Shown: piece by piece, positions 1-9,174 of the stretch
Numbering within the stretch: position 1 is the first letter of the stretch
Layout of the letters: each line of letters opens with the position of its first letter
NCBI GenBank assembly: GCA_948144175.1
Contig: CANXME010002072.1
Span: 1-64,000, forward strand
Direction: 5' to 3'
Length of the DNA stretch: 64,000 nt
DNA from: Closterium sp. NIES-65
Taxonomy: Eukaryota; Streptophyta; Zygnematophyceae; Desmidiales; Closteriaceae
The notes under the pieces: model-generated
The model's input: only the letters and a program-made list of their open reading frames with translations
Database searches by the model: none
What the model was told of the DNA's origin: nothing
Made by a program: the position numbers and the translations under genes

Positions 1-483
1 GCTGCGGAGTCTGAAGAAGCGGAGGGAGAGGATGAGGCGGAAAGAAGGGGGGAAAGGGGGAGGTGCGGGAAGGATGGGGGAGTTTTGGGCAAAGAGGGGA
101 AGGAGAGGGTTCTAGGGGGTAATTCCGTGCTGGAAGTGCAGTTGGATGGGTTAAGTTGCAAGAAACCCTGGAAGAAGGGACGTTTTTCTCAGTTGACCTG
201 GGGGATGAGGAGGGGGATAAAGGGGAAGAGGGGAGGCGGAGGGGGGGATGGAGAGTATCGATTTGACTAGTGGGAGGGGGGAGGGGAGGGGAGAAGGGGC
301 AGACGGGGAGGAAGGGGAGGAAGGGGGGGGAACACGGGCAGGATTCTGGAAGCTTCGTGGAGGGTTCTGGCGCTGATTATCAGGAAGGTGGGGGGAGGAA
401 TGGGGAGGTGAGGGAGAGGGAAGGGAAGAGGGAGGGACGGCACAAGAGGCTTTGGCAGAAGAAACGACGACACAAGGCAGGAC
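1..483. repeat. Purine-rich low-complexity tract (G/A)
   Basis: The stretch is almost entirely G and A on the + strand, with many GGGGA and GGAGG runs. Its short open frames (Gly/Arg/Lys-rich on +, Pro/Leu-rich on -) follow from this composition and are not convincing proteins. It lies directly upstream of the first protein-like sequence and may be 5' UTR, intron or coding low-complexity sequence. I see no clear promoter element in it. Confidence 0.6.
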
Positions 484-1514
484 ATGGAGTGGGGAGTTGG
501 TTCAGATGCACGGTTGTCTGTTAGTGAGTGTTCCGGCCCAGAACTAGACACTGTAGCTGCCACTGCCAACCACTGGAATGAGTCCCTCTATGACGAGGAT
601 TTCTCTAGTGACACTGTAAGGTTTGATTTTGAAAAGCTTCCTAACAGAGCACTCTGTAACGAGGACAGCTGGAGCTCGGGCAGCAATGGGTCGAGCGATG
701 AAAGCACGTACTACAATCTCAACGAGTACGGCGCTTATAACGAGTGCAGTGCTTTTAACGTGTTCGGATCTTGTAACGAGTACAGCGGCAGCTACAGCGC
801 GAGCGGCAGCAGCGGCACGCCGTTCTCGGCGTGTGCCCCCCACGGGGGGGCGTGTGGCGTGCACGTGGCAGAGGTAGAGGGCGACCTGCGGGCGGAGGCC
901 GGGCGGCAACTGCAGGAGCAGCTTTTGGCGGATCTGCTGGATGGGCGGCAGGGCGCTCTGGGCGGCAAGCAGGGCGCATGGGGGGAGGTGTATCTGGGGG
1001 CGGTGGTGCTGGTAGGGGCGGTGTTGGGGGGAGTGGTGGTGGGGGTGCGTTTGGGTTCCGAAGCAGCAGCGTCGGCAGCAGCACCGGAGGGAGCTTCAGC
1101 AGGAGCAGCAGCTTCGGTGGAGGCGCGGGCAACAGCTTCGGGAACAGCCTCGGGGTTGGGTTTGGGAATAGCCTCAGCAGCGGGTTTGGTGGCTACAGTA
1201 GCATGGGGGAGGTGGGGATAGGCAGCGGGCTCGGCTGTAGCAGCTACAACCCTTCAGTTGACATCCTGAAACGGCTCAGAAGTAGCTCCTTCTCCTACTC
1301 CCACTCCCACCCCCTCTCCCACCCTCACTCCTTCCCTCACTCCTCCTCTCACTCCGCCCACCACTCGGCCAGCAGCAGTCCTGCAGGTACCCCCACTCCC
1401 TCCCCTCCTCCCCCGCCCCCTCCGCTGCAACACACTGATGTGGTGCGGGTGCTGGGGTTGGCAGCAGCAGCGTCTAATTGTCTGCCTGTGAGTGCTGCTG
1501 TGTGTGTGTGCTGA
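484..1514 (+). CDS. Ser/Gly/Asn-rich part of an unrecognised multi-exon gene
   Basis: A protein-like frame starts at 484 and gives an acidic Asn/Ser/Tyr-rich segment (STYYNLNEYGAYNECS) followed by a plausible helix (AGRQLQEQLLADLLDGRQG). From about 1000 the protein-like sequence moves to another frame, with Ser/Gly blocks (FGFRSSSVGSSTGGSFSRSS) and then NPSVDILKRLRSSSFSYSHS and a His/Ser/Pro tail. The switch falls among G homopolymers around 978-1036, which suggests a one-base indel (assembly error or real frameshift), although a small intron is possible. The start is uncertain and no known domain is visible. I infer that it is the beginning of the gene continuing to about 9.2 kb. Confidence 0.4.
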
Positions 1515-1775
1515 GGTTGTTGGATCGGCTTTGCAGGGAGGAGCGGGAGGCGGGGGAGTGGGTGAGACGAGGGAGGGGGAGGGGGAGACGGAGAGGAGGG
1601 GGAGCAGCAGCGGCGGCAGCGGCTGCGAGGGCGGCAGCGGCAGCAGCAGCAGCAGGAGGACAAGAGGAGGAGGAGGGGGGTGGGATGGTGGAGTGGGTAG
1701 TGTGGGAGGGAGAGGAGGGTTGTTGGGGGACGAGGAGGAGGATGAAGAGGAGGAGGAGAGGAAGGGAGAGAGGGA

Positions 1776-2590
1776 GTGAGAATCAGTGACAACGGTGCTG
1801 ATGCTGTTGCTGATGATGATGACGATGGTGCGGATTCCGAAGCTGCGGCGGAGGCTCGGGAAGCTGTAGAACGAGAGATGGAGGCTCGGGAGTGCCGCAT
1901 GTTCGTGCTGCAGTGCCTGCTAGACTTAGTAGACGCCTTGGCTCTTAAATGCCGGTTAAGACTACAACCCCCCACTGCCAGCGCGTATCTAGAAGGAATG
2001 GGGGGGGTCAACGGGGGTGGTTGCTGGGATGGAAGGTTATGGACTGGAGGGTACGGGATGGGGGGTATGGGGGAGTGGCGACGCCTACAGGGAGTGTGAC
2101 AGTGATAAAGGGGTTCCGGGAAGACGAGGAGAGTGCAGCAGGGAGTGTGTCAGGTGGCAAGGGCACGAGAAGCAGCACAGCAGGTGGCGCGCAGCAGCAG
2201 CAGTACCTCACCACTGCTCAACGGAGTCAACCCGGCTCTCTTCCAGCGCCAGCCTTCCTGGGCGTCCGGCAAGCCTGCTGCTGCCACTGCCACTGCTGCT
2301 GGTGGCCGTTCCTCGCTGTACCGTCAGCCGTCCTGGGGTGGCGGTGGGGGAGACAGTGCGTTGTTTTCAGCGCCAGCCGTCGTGGCAGGGGGGTGCGTCG
2401 CCTTTCCAGCGGCAGCCGTCCATTGGCTTCCGCAACAAGATCGGTGCCTTGTTCCTGGGGGACGAGCGGGGGGGCAGGAGGGGACGGTGCGGAGGAGGAG
2501 GGCGGCATGGGGGATCTGTCGAGGCTGTGGAGGAGGCATGGGACGATAGGCTCGGGTGTGGGTCGGGCAGGAAGCATGTCCATCTCTAAT
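1776..2590 (+). CDS. Acidic/Gln-rich segment with FQRQPS motifs, frame interrupted
   Basis: The first frame gives an acidic stretch (AVADDDDDGADSEAAAEARE) and then an amphipathic helix (CRMFVLQCLLDLVDALALK) ending in a Gly/Met-rich tail. Two other frames then alternate as the protein-like one and carry three related motifs: ALFQRQPSWASG near 2240, SSLYRQPSWGG near 2317 and PFQRQPSIGFRNKIGALFLG near 2400. A further FQRQPSW near 2366 lines up only after a one-base shift in the T run at 2364-2367. The repeated R-Q-P-S context resembles a basophilic kinase site (R-x-x-S). I do not recognise a family. The segment is probably an exon of the upstream gene, either broken or carrying sequencing indels. 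Confidence 0.4.
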
Positions 2591-2631
2591 GCTCCTGCTC
2601 CCATGCGCCGCGCCACTGCTGGAGCCGCCTG

Positions 2632-3305
2632 GTGCTGGTGGTGGTGGGTGGTGCTGGTGGTGCTGGAGGGGAGTTAGCATCCTCTGCATCTGTCTCTGCT
2701 GCAGGGTTCTTTGGTCCCACGCGACTCACAGAGCTGGCAGAGCTGGCACTCGTTCGATCCATTCTCCACGCCCCTCCCAGCACCACGGCTGGCAGGACCA
2801 GCCTAGCTCCCACCCCTCCCAACACCTCTCCCCATGGTCCTTCCAACGCCCCTACCAACGCCCCCACCACCAACCAGTCCACTTCCTACTCGCACCGTCT
2901 TCGCCAGCTGGACTCGCTTCTCACCACGCACGCGCTCGGCCCCGGGATTCTCGCCCTCGTTTTGGCCGGGGAAGTTGCGGAACTACCCCATTTGACCCAG
3001 GAGGACCTGTGGCTTTAGCCGATAGAGCAGACGAGATGGGGTGTATGGAGGCGGCTATAAGAATCTCTCTTAGGGCCGCCGCTGTCGCTTATGATGATTT
3101 GGATACTGTAGCGGATACGGTCCGGGCGGCGATGGTGCCTAATGGGACGGAGCCCGTGCCGCAGCGGATCCACCGGCTGCTCGGGGCGGCGCATTTCGGA
3201 CTGACGCACGCGCCGTCGGGCGGCGTGCGGTGGCAGTATGCGATGGCGTTCGGGCGGCGTTTTGGAGCCTCTGCGGGCGGCTGCTGCTGCCAGTGCTGCT
3301 GCTGA
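2632..3305 (+). CDS. Helical segment of the same unrecognised gene, frameshifted at 3014
   Basis: After a Gly-rich start, the frame reads FFGPTRLTELAELALVRSIL, a Pro/Thr/Asn-rich linker and RLRQLDSLLTTHALGPGILA with AELPHLTQEDLWL, and then hits a stop at 3016. The sequence stays protein-like in the next frame (ADRADEMGCMEAAIRISLRA, then TVADTVRAAMVPNGTEPVP and HRLLGAAHFGLTHAPSGGVR). One missing base in the T run at 3014-3016 would join the two parts without a stop. This supports real coding sequence with an indel rather than chance frames. It contains no recognised catalytic motif. Confidence 0.45.
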
Positions 3306-3339
3306 GGCGAGGAGCAGAGCGCTGGGGTGTGGCAGGGAG

Positions 3340-4200
3340 TGGGGTGGCATAGGCGAGGAGAGGAGGAGGAGGAGGGGGGAGTGGGAGGGGGCTTGGGGCT
3401 TGGAGGGTCTGGAGGAGAGAGGCAGGCAGGCAGGAGGAGGAGAGCAGCAGGGAGGAGGAGGAGCAGCGGAGGAGGAGCGAGGAGCAGGAGGAGGAGAGCA
3501 GCAGGAGGAGAGGCAGGAGAGCGAGGGGGAGCAGCGGAGGTACAGCAGGAGGAGGTAGCAGCAGGGCAGCAGCGTAGGAGCGAGGGGAGCAGCGAGGAGG
3601 GGAGTGAGCTACCCGTGGGCATACGAGCTGGCCAACGGGTTTCTGCAGCTGAGTCGCGTGTTGGGGCACCACCGTCTCGCGAGGAGCAGGAGCGCGCGGG
3701 CGAGATGAGCGCCCTATGCGCGCGGTTCGTGCTCAGACTGGCCATTGAGCCGCTGCTGGTGGTGGAAGAAGAGGGGGAGGAGGAGGGGGATGGGGAGGAG
3801 AAAAAGGAGGAGAAAGGGGAGGAGGGGGTGGAGAGGGGAGGGACCGAGGGGGAAGGGGGAGAGGGGAAAGGGGCCGAGGGGGAACGAATGGAGGTGGAAG
3901 GGGAAGGGGGGGGGGAGGGGGAGGGGGAGGGGGATGGGGAAGGGGAAAGGGACGGGGATGGGGAGGGGAAGGAGGAGAAAGGGGCGGACGGTGTGGAAGG
4001 GAAGGGGGCGGAGGGGAATGGGCAGGGGGAAAGGGGCGGAGGGGAAAGGGGAGGAGGGGAAAGCGAACGGAACAGAAGGGAAGGGGGACGAAGAGAAAGG
4101 GGAGGAGGGGAGGAAGGGGGAGGTTGAGCGGGACAGCGAGAGGGCGACAGGTAGTAGAGAGGAAGAGGGAATGAAAGCGACGGTGACGGCGAGAACGTGA
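3340..4200 (+). repeat. Purine-rich (GGA/GAG) tract with a short coding-like island
   Basis: Most of this block is GGAGGAGG/GGGGAA microsatellite-like DNA that gives poly-Glu/Gly/Arg on + and Ser/Pro on -. Two islands look like real protein: the frame at 3604-3705 reads SYPWAYELANGFLQLSRVLG, and a different frame at about 3684-3775 reads MSALCARFVLRLAIEPLLVV. They overlap where the frame changes, again near short homopolymers. I infer exon sequence partly overrun by expanding purine repeats. Confidence 0.4.
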
Positions 4201-4889
4201 TCATCTATGCCGGGCAGTACTATGGGAGCAGTGCAGTGCAGCGCGATGGGAAGAGCGTGCGGCCGTTCCGCAGCAAGAGTGTGCAATCGGGTGATGGCAA
4301 CAAGAGTGTGCGGCAGTGCGATGGCAGCCGGGCAGGAGAGACAGGGGAGACGTTTGAGCTTGAGCCGACTCATAGGTCGTTCCGCAGCAAGAGTATGAGA
4401 TTGGGCGATGGGGGCAGCAGGGCAGAAGAGACGGGCGAGGGGCGGGCGATTGCGAGCTTCTTCACAACTAAGGAAAGCGCTCTCAAGGCGGTGCTGGAGC
4501 GAGGGGGTGAGGATGAAGGCGGTGTGGAGGAGGAGGGTGTGAAGGAGGTTCGGGAAGGACAGGGGGCTGTGGATGCAAGGGCTGTGGGTGCAGGGGCTGT
4601 GGATGCAAGGGCTGTGGGTGCAGGGGCTGTGGGTGCAGGGGCTGTGGGTGCAGGGGCTGTGGGTGCAGGGGCTGTGGGTGCAGGGGCTGTGGGTGCAGGG
4701 GCTGTGGGTGCAGGGGCTGTGGGTGCAGGGGCTGAAGGAAGAGGGGGATGTGAAGAGGGGGTGAAGGAAGGAGGTGCAGATGTGGCTTTGCATGGGCAGC
4801 GAGCGGTGAGTGCGCCGCGGGGCTCTGAATGCGGTGAGTGCGCCGGGGGCTCTGCATGTGGTTTTGGAAGGAGAGGAGGCGGGCAGTAG
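4197..4889 (+). CDS. Open frame with paired SKS motifs and an AVGAG repeat, unrecognised
   Basis: The frame opens with [20 protein letters not shown] and contains two similar blocks ([15 protein letters not shown] and [17 protein letters not shown]), so it has an internal duplication with a shared FRSKS core. It then reads [20 protein letters not shown] and an acidic stretch before the pentapeptide array at 4563-4733. FRSKS is another basic-plus-Ser motif, which echoes the RQPS motifs upstream. It lies between two other parts of the same presumed gene. No family is recognised. Confidence 0.35.
   Translation: MIIYAGQYYGSSAVQRDGKSVRPFRSKSVQSGDGNKSVRQCDGSRAGETGETFELEPTHRSFRSKSMRLGDGGSRAEETGEGRAIASFFTTKESALKAVLERGGEDEGGVEEEGVKEVREGQGAVDARAVGAGAVDARAVGAGAVGAGAVGAGAVGAGAVGAGAVGAGAVGAGAVGAGAEGRGGCEEGVKEGGADVALHGQRAVSAPRGSECGECAGGSACGFGRRGGGQ
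4563..4733 (+). repeat. 15-bp minisatellite encoding AVGAG pentapeptides
   Basis: About eleven head-to-tail copies of a 15-bp unit (GGGGCTGTGGGTGCA) are almost identical, with the first few carrying a GATGCAAGG variant. The unit length is a multiple of three, so the frame stays open and encodes an Ala-Val-Gly-Ala-Gly repeat. The homogeneity suggests recent expansion. Confidence 0.85.
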
Positions 4890-5042
4890 GGTTGACAAGA
4901 AGAGTGAGGAGGGGAGTGAGGGGGAGAGGATTTATGGAGAGGTGTGCGAGGAGGGGAGTGAGGAGGAGGGGAGGAAAAAGCAAGATGAGGAGGAGGAAGA
5001 GGAGGAGGAGGAGCAAGGCGAGGCGAGCTTCTCATTCGCTAA

Positions 5043-5513
5043 AACCTCCACCATACATTCACGCGAATCCTCCTCTCCCCAACAACTACTGCCGTCCCTC
5101 CCGCCCTTCACCATTTTCCCAAAATCCTCCTCGTCCTCCTCTTCAGCCTCTACCACTCGCACCTCCACCTCTCTCGCCTCTTCCACCGCTACTGCCACCA
5201 CGTCCACCTCATCCCGCCCTCCACCTTTTCCCTGCACACCCAAAACGGCCGCATCACTCCCCGACCCTCCCCGCTAGGCTCGGCAGTGGCAGAAGGCCCG
5301 GACGGCAAACCGGCCGAGGCTGATCAGGAGGCTCGGCAGCGGCAGGTTCGGGAGGCGGCGCTGGTTCGGTGGGCGGCGGAAGTGAGCTTCCCAGGCGTGG
5401 AGGTGGGGTGGGCGCAGTGGAAGGCGGTGGGAGGGCTGCTGGAGAGGGAAAGCGCACTGGCACATAAGGCTCTGCCTGTCATGTGGGGGAAGGCAGTCAA
5501 AGGGACGTTCAAG
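5043..5513 (+). CDS. Exon ending at a GT donor (RQVREAALVRWAAEV...KGTFK)
   Basis: The frame is open from just after a stop at 5040 to the donor TTCAAG^GTAAGG at 5513/5514. It reads LFSLYHSHLHLSRLFHRYCH, then a short Pro-rich linker, then RQRQVREAALVRWAAEVSFP and KALPVMWGKAVKGTFK. The exon ends in phase 0. That matches the phase of each GCAGTGAC exon copy downstream (8110, 8213, 8352), so TFK would join directly to AVTPDGAIPEQQ. I do not recognise the family. Consistent phase plus consensus splice sites make this one of the better-supported exons of the gene. Confidence 0.55.
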
Positions 5514-5603
5514 GTAAGGCTTGTTCTGAAACAACTTGGAATCTTCAAGGTGAGATCTGTTTTGAGACACGACTGGCTGTGTGAGTGGTTGTGCTTGGCT
5601 TCT

Positions 5604-5675
5604 GGAGAAGCAGAGCGCGTTGGCTCACAAGGCTCTGCCTGTCATGTGGGGGAAGCGGTCAAAGGGACGTTCAAG
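5604..5675 (+). pseudogene. Partial duplicate of the preceding exon end and donor
   Basis: About 70 bp repeat the end of the upstream exon (positions about 5446-5513), from the Ser-Ala-Leu-Ala-His-Lys-Ala codons through TTCAAG and a GTGAG donor. It differs by a few substitutions and a changed AAGCGGTC/AAGGCAGTC segment. A third TTCAAG+GTGAG junction occurs at about 5544-5555. No acceptor is evident just before it, so I read it as an intronic remnant of exon/donor duplication. Confidence 0.6.
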
Positions 5676-5696
5676 GTGAGACTTTCCTTTTTAAAG

Positions 5697-7227
5697 AGGA
5701 TTGGCCTATGGGAAGTGGGTGGATTGGCCTATGGGAAGTGGTGGATTGCCTATGGGAAGTGGGTGGATTGGCCTATGGGAAGTGGGTGGATTGGCCTATG
5801 GGAAGTGGGTGGATTGGCCTATGGGAAGGGTGGATTGGCCTATGGGAAGTGGGTGGATTGGCCTATGGGAAGTGGGTGGATTGGCCTATGGGAAGTGGGT
5901 GGATTGGCCTATGGGAAGTGGGTGGATTGGCCTATGGAAGTGGGTGGATTGGCTATGGGAAGTGGGTGGATTGGCCTATGGGAAGTGGGTGGATTGGCCT
6001 ATGGGAAGTGGGTGGATTGGCCTATGGGAAGTGGGTGGATTGGCCTATGGGAAGGGTGGATTGGCCTATGGGAAGTGGGGGATTGGCCTATGGGAAGTGG
6101 TGGATTGGCCTATGGGAAGTGGGTGGATTGGCCTATGGGAAGTGGGTGGATTGGCCTATGGGAAGTGGGTGGATTGCCTATGGGAGTGGGTGGATTGGCC
6201 TATGGGAGAGGTGGATTGGCCTATGGGAAGTGGGTGGATTGGCCTATGGGAAGTGGGTGGATTGGCCTATGGGAAGTGGGTGGATTGGCCTATGGGAAGT
6301 GGGTGGATTGGCCTATGGAAGTGGGTGGATTGGCCTATGGAAGTGGGTGGATTGCCTATGGGAAGTGGGTGGATTGGCCTATGGGAAGGGGTGGATTGGC
6401 CTATGGGAAGTGGGTGATTGGCCTATGGGAAGTGGGTGGATTGGCCTATGGGAAGTGGGTGGATTGGCCTATGGGAAGTGGGTGGATTGGCCTATGGGAA
6501 GTGGGTGGATTGGCCTATGGGAAGTGGGTGGATTGGCCTATGGGAAGTGGGTGGATTGGCCTATGGGAAGTGGGTGGATTGGCCTATGGGAAGTGGGTGG
6601 ATTGGCCTATGGGAAGTGGGTGGATTGGCCTATGGGAAGTGGGTGGATTGGCCTATGGGAAGTGGGTGGATTGGCCTATGGGAGGTGGGTGGATTGGCCT
6701 ATGGGAAGTGGGTGGATTGGCCTATGGGAAGTGGGTGGATTGGCCTATGGGAAGTGGGTGGATTGGCCTATGGGAAGTGGGTGGATTGGCCTATGGGAAG
6801 TGGGTGGATTGGCCTATGGGAAGTGGGTGGATTGGCCTATGGGAAGTGGGTGGATTGGCCTATGGGAAGTGGGTGGATTGGCCTATGGGAAGTGGGTGGA
6901 TTGGCCTATGGGAAGTGGGTGGATTGGCCTATGGGAAGTGGGTGGATTGGCCTATGGGAAGTGGGTGGATTGGCCTATGGGAAGTGGGTGGATTGGCCTA
7001 TGGGAAGTGGGTGGATTGGCCTATGGGAAGTGGGGTGGATTGGCCTATGGAAGTGGCTGTGGATTGGCCTATGGGAAGTGGGTGGATTGGCCTATGGGAA
7101 GTGGCGTGGATTTGGCCTATGGGAAGTGGGTGGATTGGCCTATGGGAAGTGGGTGGATTGGCCTATGGGAAGTGGGTGGATTGGCCTATGGGAATTGGGT
7201 GGATTGGGCCTACTGGGAAGTGGGTGG
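5697..7227 (+). repeat. 23-bp minisatellite, about 66 copies
   Basis: Tandem copies of GGATTGGCCTATGGGAAGTGGGT run for 1.5 kb with only scattered one-base deletions, concentrated in the 5' third (5720-6420). The 3' part is nearly homogeneous. The unit has no stop in any + frame and is 23 bp long, so all three frames stay open and give long artefactual ORFs with a 23-residue period. It lies between a GT donor at 5513 (or 5675) and a CAG acceptor at 7301, so it is most simply intronic. Confidence 0.95.
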
Positions 7228-7301
7228 CTCACACTCACACCACGAAACTCCCACCGCGCCCAGCCCCCTCCTTGTCCGACTCCTTCCCTCCCACCCTGCA
7301 G

Positions 7302-7350
7302 GCTTGTGACCCCAGGACGGGGGACCCATCCAGAGCAGCAGATTTGTGAA
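7302..7350 (+). pseudogene. Exon-array copy 1 (most diverged)
   Basis: After a pyrimidine-rich stretch and CTGCAG, the sequence aligns with the exon encoding AVTPDGAIPEQQ but is diverged. ACGGGGG and CCAGAGCAGCAGAT are kept, while the start reads GCTTGTGACCCC. The right part runs straight into the 12-bp minisatellite. It is probably a decayed duplicate. Confidence 0.5.
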
Positions 7351-7528
7351 GTGCTCTCTGTGGTGCTCTCTGTGGTGCTCTCTGTGGTGCTCTCTGTGGT
7401 GTCTCTCTGTGGTGCTCTCTGTGGTGCTCTCTGTGGTGCTCTCTGTGGTGCTCTCTGTGGTGCTCTCTGTGGTGCTCTCTGTGGTGCTCTGTGGTGCTCT
7501 CTGTGGTGCTCTCTGTGGTGCTCTCTGG
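7349..7528 (+). repeat. 12-bp minisatellite (GGTGCTCTCTGT), about 15 copies
   Basis: Tandem GTGCTCTCTGTG units begin at the 3' edge of exon copy 1, with two short irregular units near 7399 and 7490. The unit resembles the exon segment GGTGCTCGACTG present in copy 2, so the array may have started from exon sequence. It ends before the acceptor of copy 2. Confidence 0.9.
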
Positions 7529-7617
7529 GGGCACCACATTTGTAATGCTCACCTTTCCCAGGACCCCTCGCAATCCCGTGTCTCCCTCTGTGTTCCCTCC
7601 CTCCTCCCACCCTCCAG

Positions 7618-7678
7618 GCATTGACAGGGAACCATTCCAGAGCAGCAGGTGCTAGAGGTGCTCGACTGGGGGCTGGAG
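7618..7678 (+). pseudogene. Exon-array copy 2 (5' damaged)
   Basis: This copy follows a C/T-rich tract and CCAG. The first half is altered (GCATTGACAGGGAACC), but the second half still encodes EQQVLEVLDWGLE in one frame. The 18-bp minisatellite starts directly at its 3' end. Loss of a few bases in the first half breaks the frame relative to the acceptor. Confidence 0.6.
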
Positions 7679-7968
7679 ACACGCTGGCTCTTGAGAACTC
7701 GCTGGCTCTTGAGAACTCGCTGGCTCTTGAGAACTCGCTGGCTCTTGAGAACTCGCTGGCTCTTGAGAACTCGCTGGCTCTTGAGAACTCGCTGGCTCTT
7801 GAGAACTCGCTGGCTCTTGAGAACTCGCTGGCTCTTGAGAACTCGCTGGCTCTTGAGAACTCGCTGGCTCTTGAGAAACTCACTGGCTCTTGAGAACTCG
7901 CTGGCTCTTGAGAACTCGCTGGCTCTTGAGAACTCGCTGGCTCTTGAGAACTCGCTGGCTCTTGAGAA
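7679..7968 (+). repeat. 18-bp minisatellite (CTGGCTCTTGAGAACTCG), 16 copies
   Basis: Sixteen nearly perfect copies are present, with one inserted A at about 7876 and a CTCACT variant next to it. The 18-bp length keeps a frame open (Ser-Leu-Ala-Leu-Glu-Asn), but the array sits between two exon-array copies and is most likely intronic. Confidence 0.92.
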
Positions 7969-8109
7969 TTCTCAGAAACCAACTTCCCACAGTGACACCA
8001 TTTTTCATACTCACCTCTCGCTGACCTCCCCTCACAATCCTTATCCTCTCTTTCCCTTCTCTCCCTCTCCGCTTTCTCCCCCGCCCTTCTCTCCTTGTCA
8101 CCTCTGCAG

Positions 8110-8152
8110 GCAGTGACGCCAGACGGGGCCATACCAGAGCAGCAGATGCTAG
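8110..8152 (+). pseudogene. Exon-array copy 3 (3' truncated)
   Basis: It starts after CTCTGCAG with GCAGTGACGCCAGACGGG and reads AVTPDGAIPEQQML in phase 0. The sequence then diverges to C-rich DNA, so the EVFDWGLE part is missing. Confidence 0.65.
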
Positions 8153-8212
8153 CCCCATCCCCCCCACAATCCGTCTTCTCCCTCTCCGTCATTTTCCCTC
8201 CCACCCCCACAG

Positions 8213-8280
8213 GCAGTGACACCAGATGGGGCCATCCCAGAGCAGCAGGTGTTAGAGGTGTTCGACTGGGGCTGGAAGGG
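8213..8280 (+). pseudogene. Exon-array copy 4 (full length, one base lost)
   Basis: After CCCACAG it reads AVTPDGAIPEQQVLEVFDWG in phase 0. The next codons have lost one C relative to copy 5 (GGCTGGAAGGGC against GGCCTAGAAGGGC), which changes the frame. It could still be used as an exon if a donor were present upstream of the indel, but I see none. Confidence 0.6.
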
Positions 8281-8351
8281 CTGCTCATCACGCTCACCAC
8301 CCTCACATCATTCCTGTCTCCCTTCCTCCACCCCTCTCTCTCCTCTTACAG

Positions 8352-9174
8352 GCAGTGACGCCGGATGGAGCTATCCCGGAGCAGCAGATGCTGGAGGTGT
8401 TCGACTGGGGCCTAGAAGGGCCTGCTCATCACACCTCACCTCGCCCGGCCCCATTTACCTCGAGTCCACCCCTAGAGCCGTCTCGCCTTGCTCCGTCTCC
8501 CACTCGCTTTTCCCCACCTCGGCTTCCACCTCCTCCTCCTCCACCTCCTCCTCCTCCACCTCCTCAGCATCCTTCTCCCGTTCCTCCTCCAACAAGCAAC
8601 CGCATGCAGCCCCCTCTGCACCCAACCCCTCTGCACCCATCAGTACCACCACTACCTCCTCCTCCTCCTCCTCCTCCTCCTCCTCCTCCTCCTCCTCCTC
8701 CTCTCCTCCTCCTCCTCCTCCTCCTCCTCCTCCTCCTCCTCCTCCTCCTCCTCCTCCTCCTCCTTCCTCCTCCTCCTCCTCCTCCTCCTCCTCCTCCTCC
8801 TCCCCTTCCCCCCTCAGCCCCTCCCTCCACCGCTCTCCCTCCTCCCTCGCCTCCGCCTGGGCCTGGATCGAGCGCCTGATCTCCACCGTCGATCCGCGCG
8901 AGAAGGACATCGGGGATCTAATCCTGGCCGTTGCAGCGCGCATGGCGGCGCACATCTATTGGCGGTGGCCCAGGCGGAGGGACAATGCTCGATACATAGC
9001 CCGCCTCCTGCTCTATGCTCACAAGCGCTTTGGCTGGCAGCAGGGGGGGCCGCAGGCGCAGTGGGGGCAGTGGGGGGGACAGCAGGGGCAGCTGAGAATG
9101 CGTGCGGTGAGGGTGAGTGAGCGGCTGTGGGGGTGGAGCCTTCCTGATGCTGCTTCTGTCCGAGAACAGTGCGA
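8352..9174 (+). CDS. Exon-array copy 5 running into the 3' part of the gene
   Basis: After TCTTACAG the intact copy reads AVTPDGAIPEQQMLEVFDWG in phase 0 and continues without a stop through a Pro/Ser-rich region. That region contains a CCT trinucleotide microsatellite across which the protein-like frame changes. The end reads SLASAWAWIERLISTVDPRE, DIGDLILAVAARMAAHIYWR and RDNARYIARLLLYAHKRFGW, a basic helical segment that looks like a folded domain I cannot assign. A likely donor, TGCGAG^GTGAGG, ends it at 9174. The rest of the gene was not found. The chromovirus 1 kb downstream may lie in the following intron. Confidence 0.5.
8520..8815 (+). repeat. TCC/CCT trinucleotide microsatellite
   Basis: The sequence is mainly CCT/TCC repeats, with the longest uninterrupted parts at about 8655-8700 and 8706-8815. 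Depending on the frame it encodes poly-Ser, poly-Pro or poly-Leu. At least two phase slips are visible (CTCTCCTCC at about 8701 and CCTTCCTCC at about 8761), which explains why the coding frame upstream and downstream differ. Confidence 0.9.

Noticed and set aside
3089..5035. Ser/Pro-rich and CTHSP-repeat frames on the minus strand
   Set aside because: They are the complements of the purine-rich tract and the 15-bp minisatellite.
5286..7545. Very long open frames (up to 687 codons) with a WIGLWEVGGLAYGK-type repeat
   Set aside because: They come from a stop-free 23-bp tandem repeat that keeps all three frames open. The array lies between a splice donor and an acceptor, and no frame shows codon-level conservation.
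5697..7968. CRISPR-like arrays
   Set aside because: The repeats are directly head to tail without unique spacers, in a eukaryotic context and without cas genes.
7140..8306. Minus-strand frame of 388 codons with SSQEPA and REHH repeats
   Set aside because: It spans two unrelated minisatellites and several exon copies on the other strand, so it is a repeat artefact.
8455..8955. Poly-Glu/poly-Gly acidic protein on the minus strand
   Set aside because: It is the complement of the CCT microsatellite. The + strand frame continues into plausible protein sequence.
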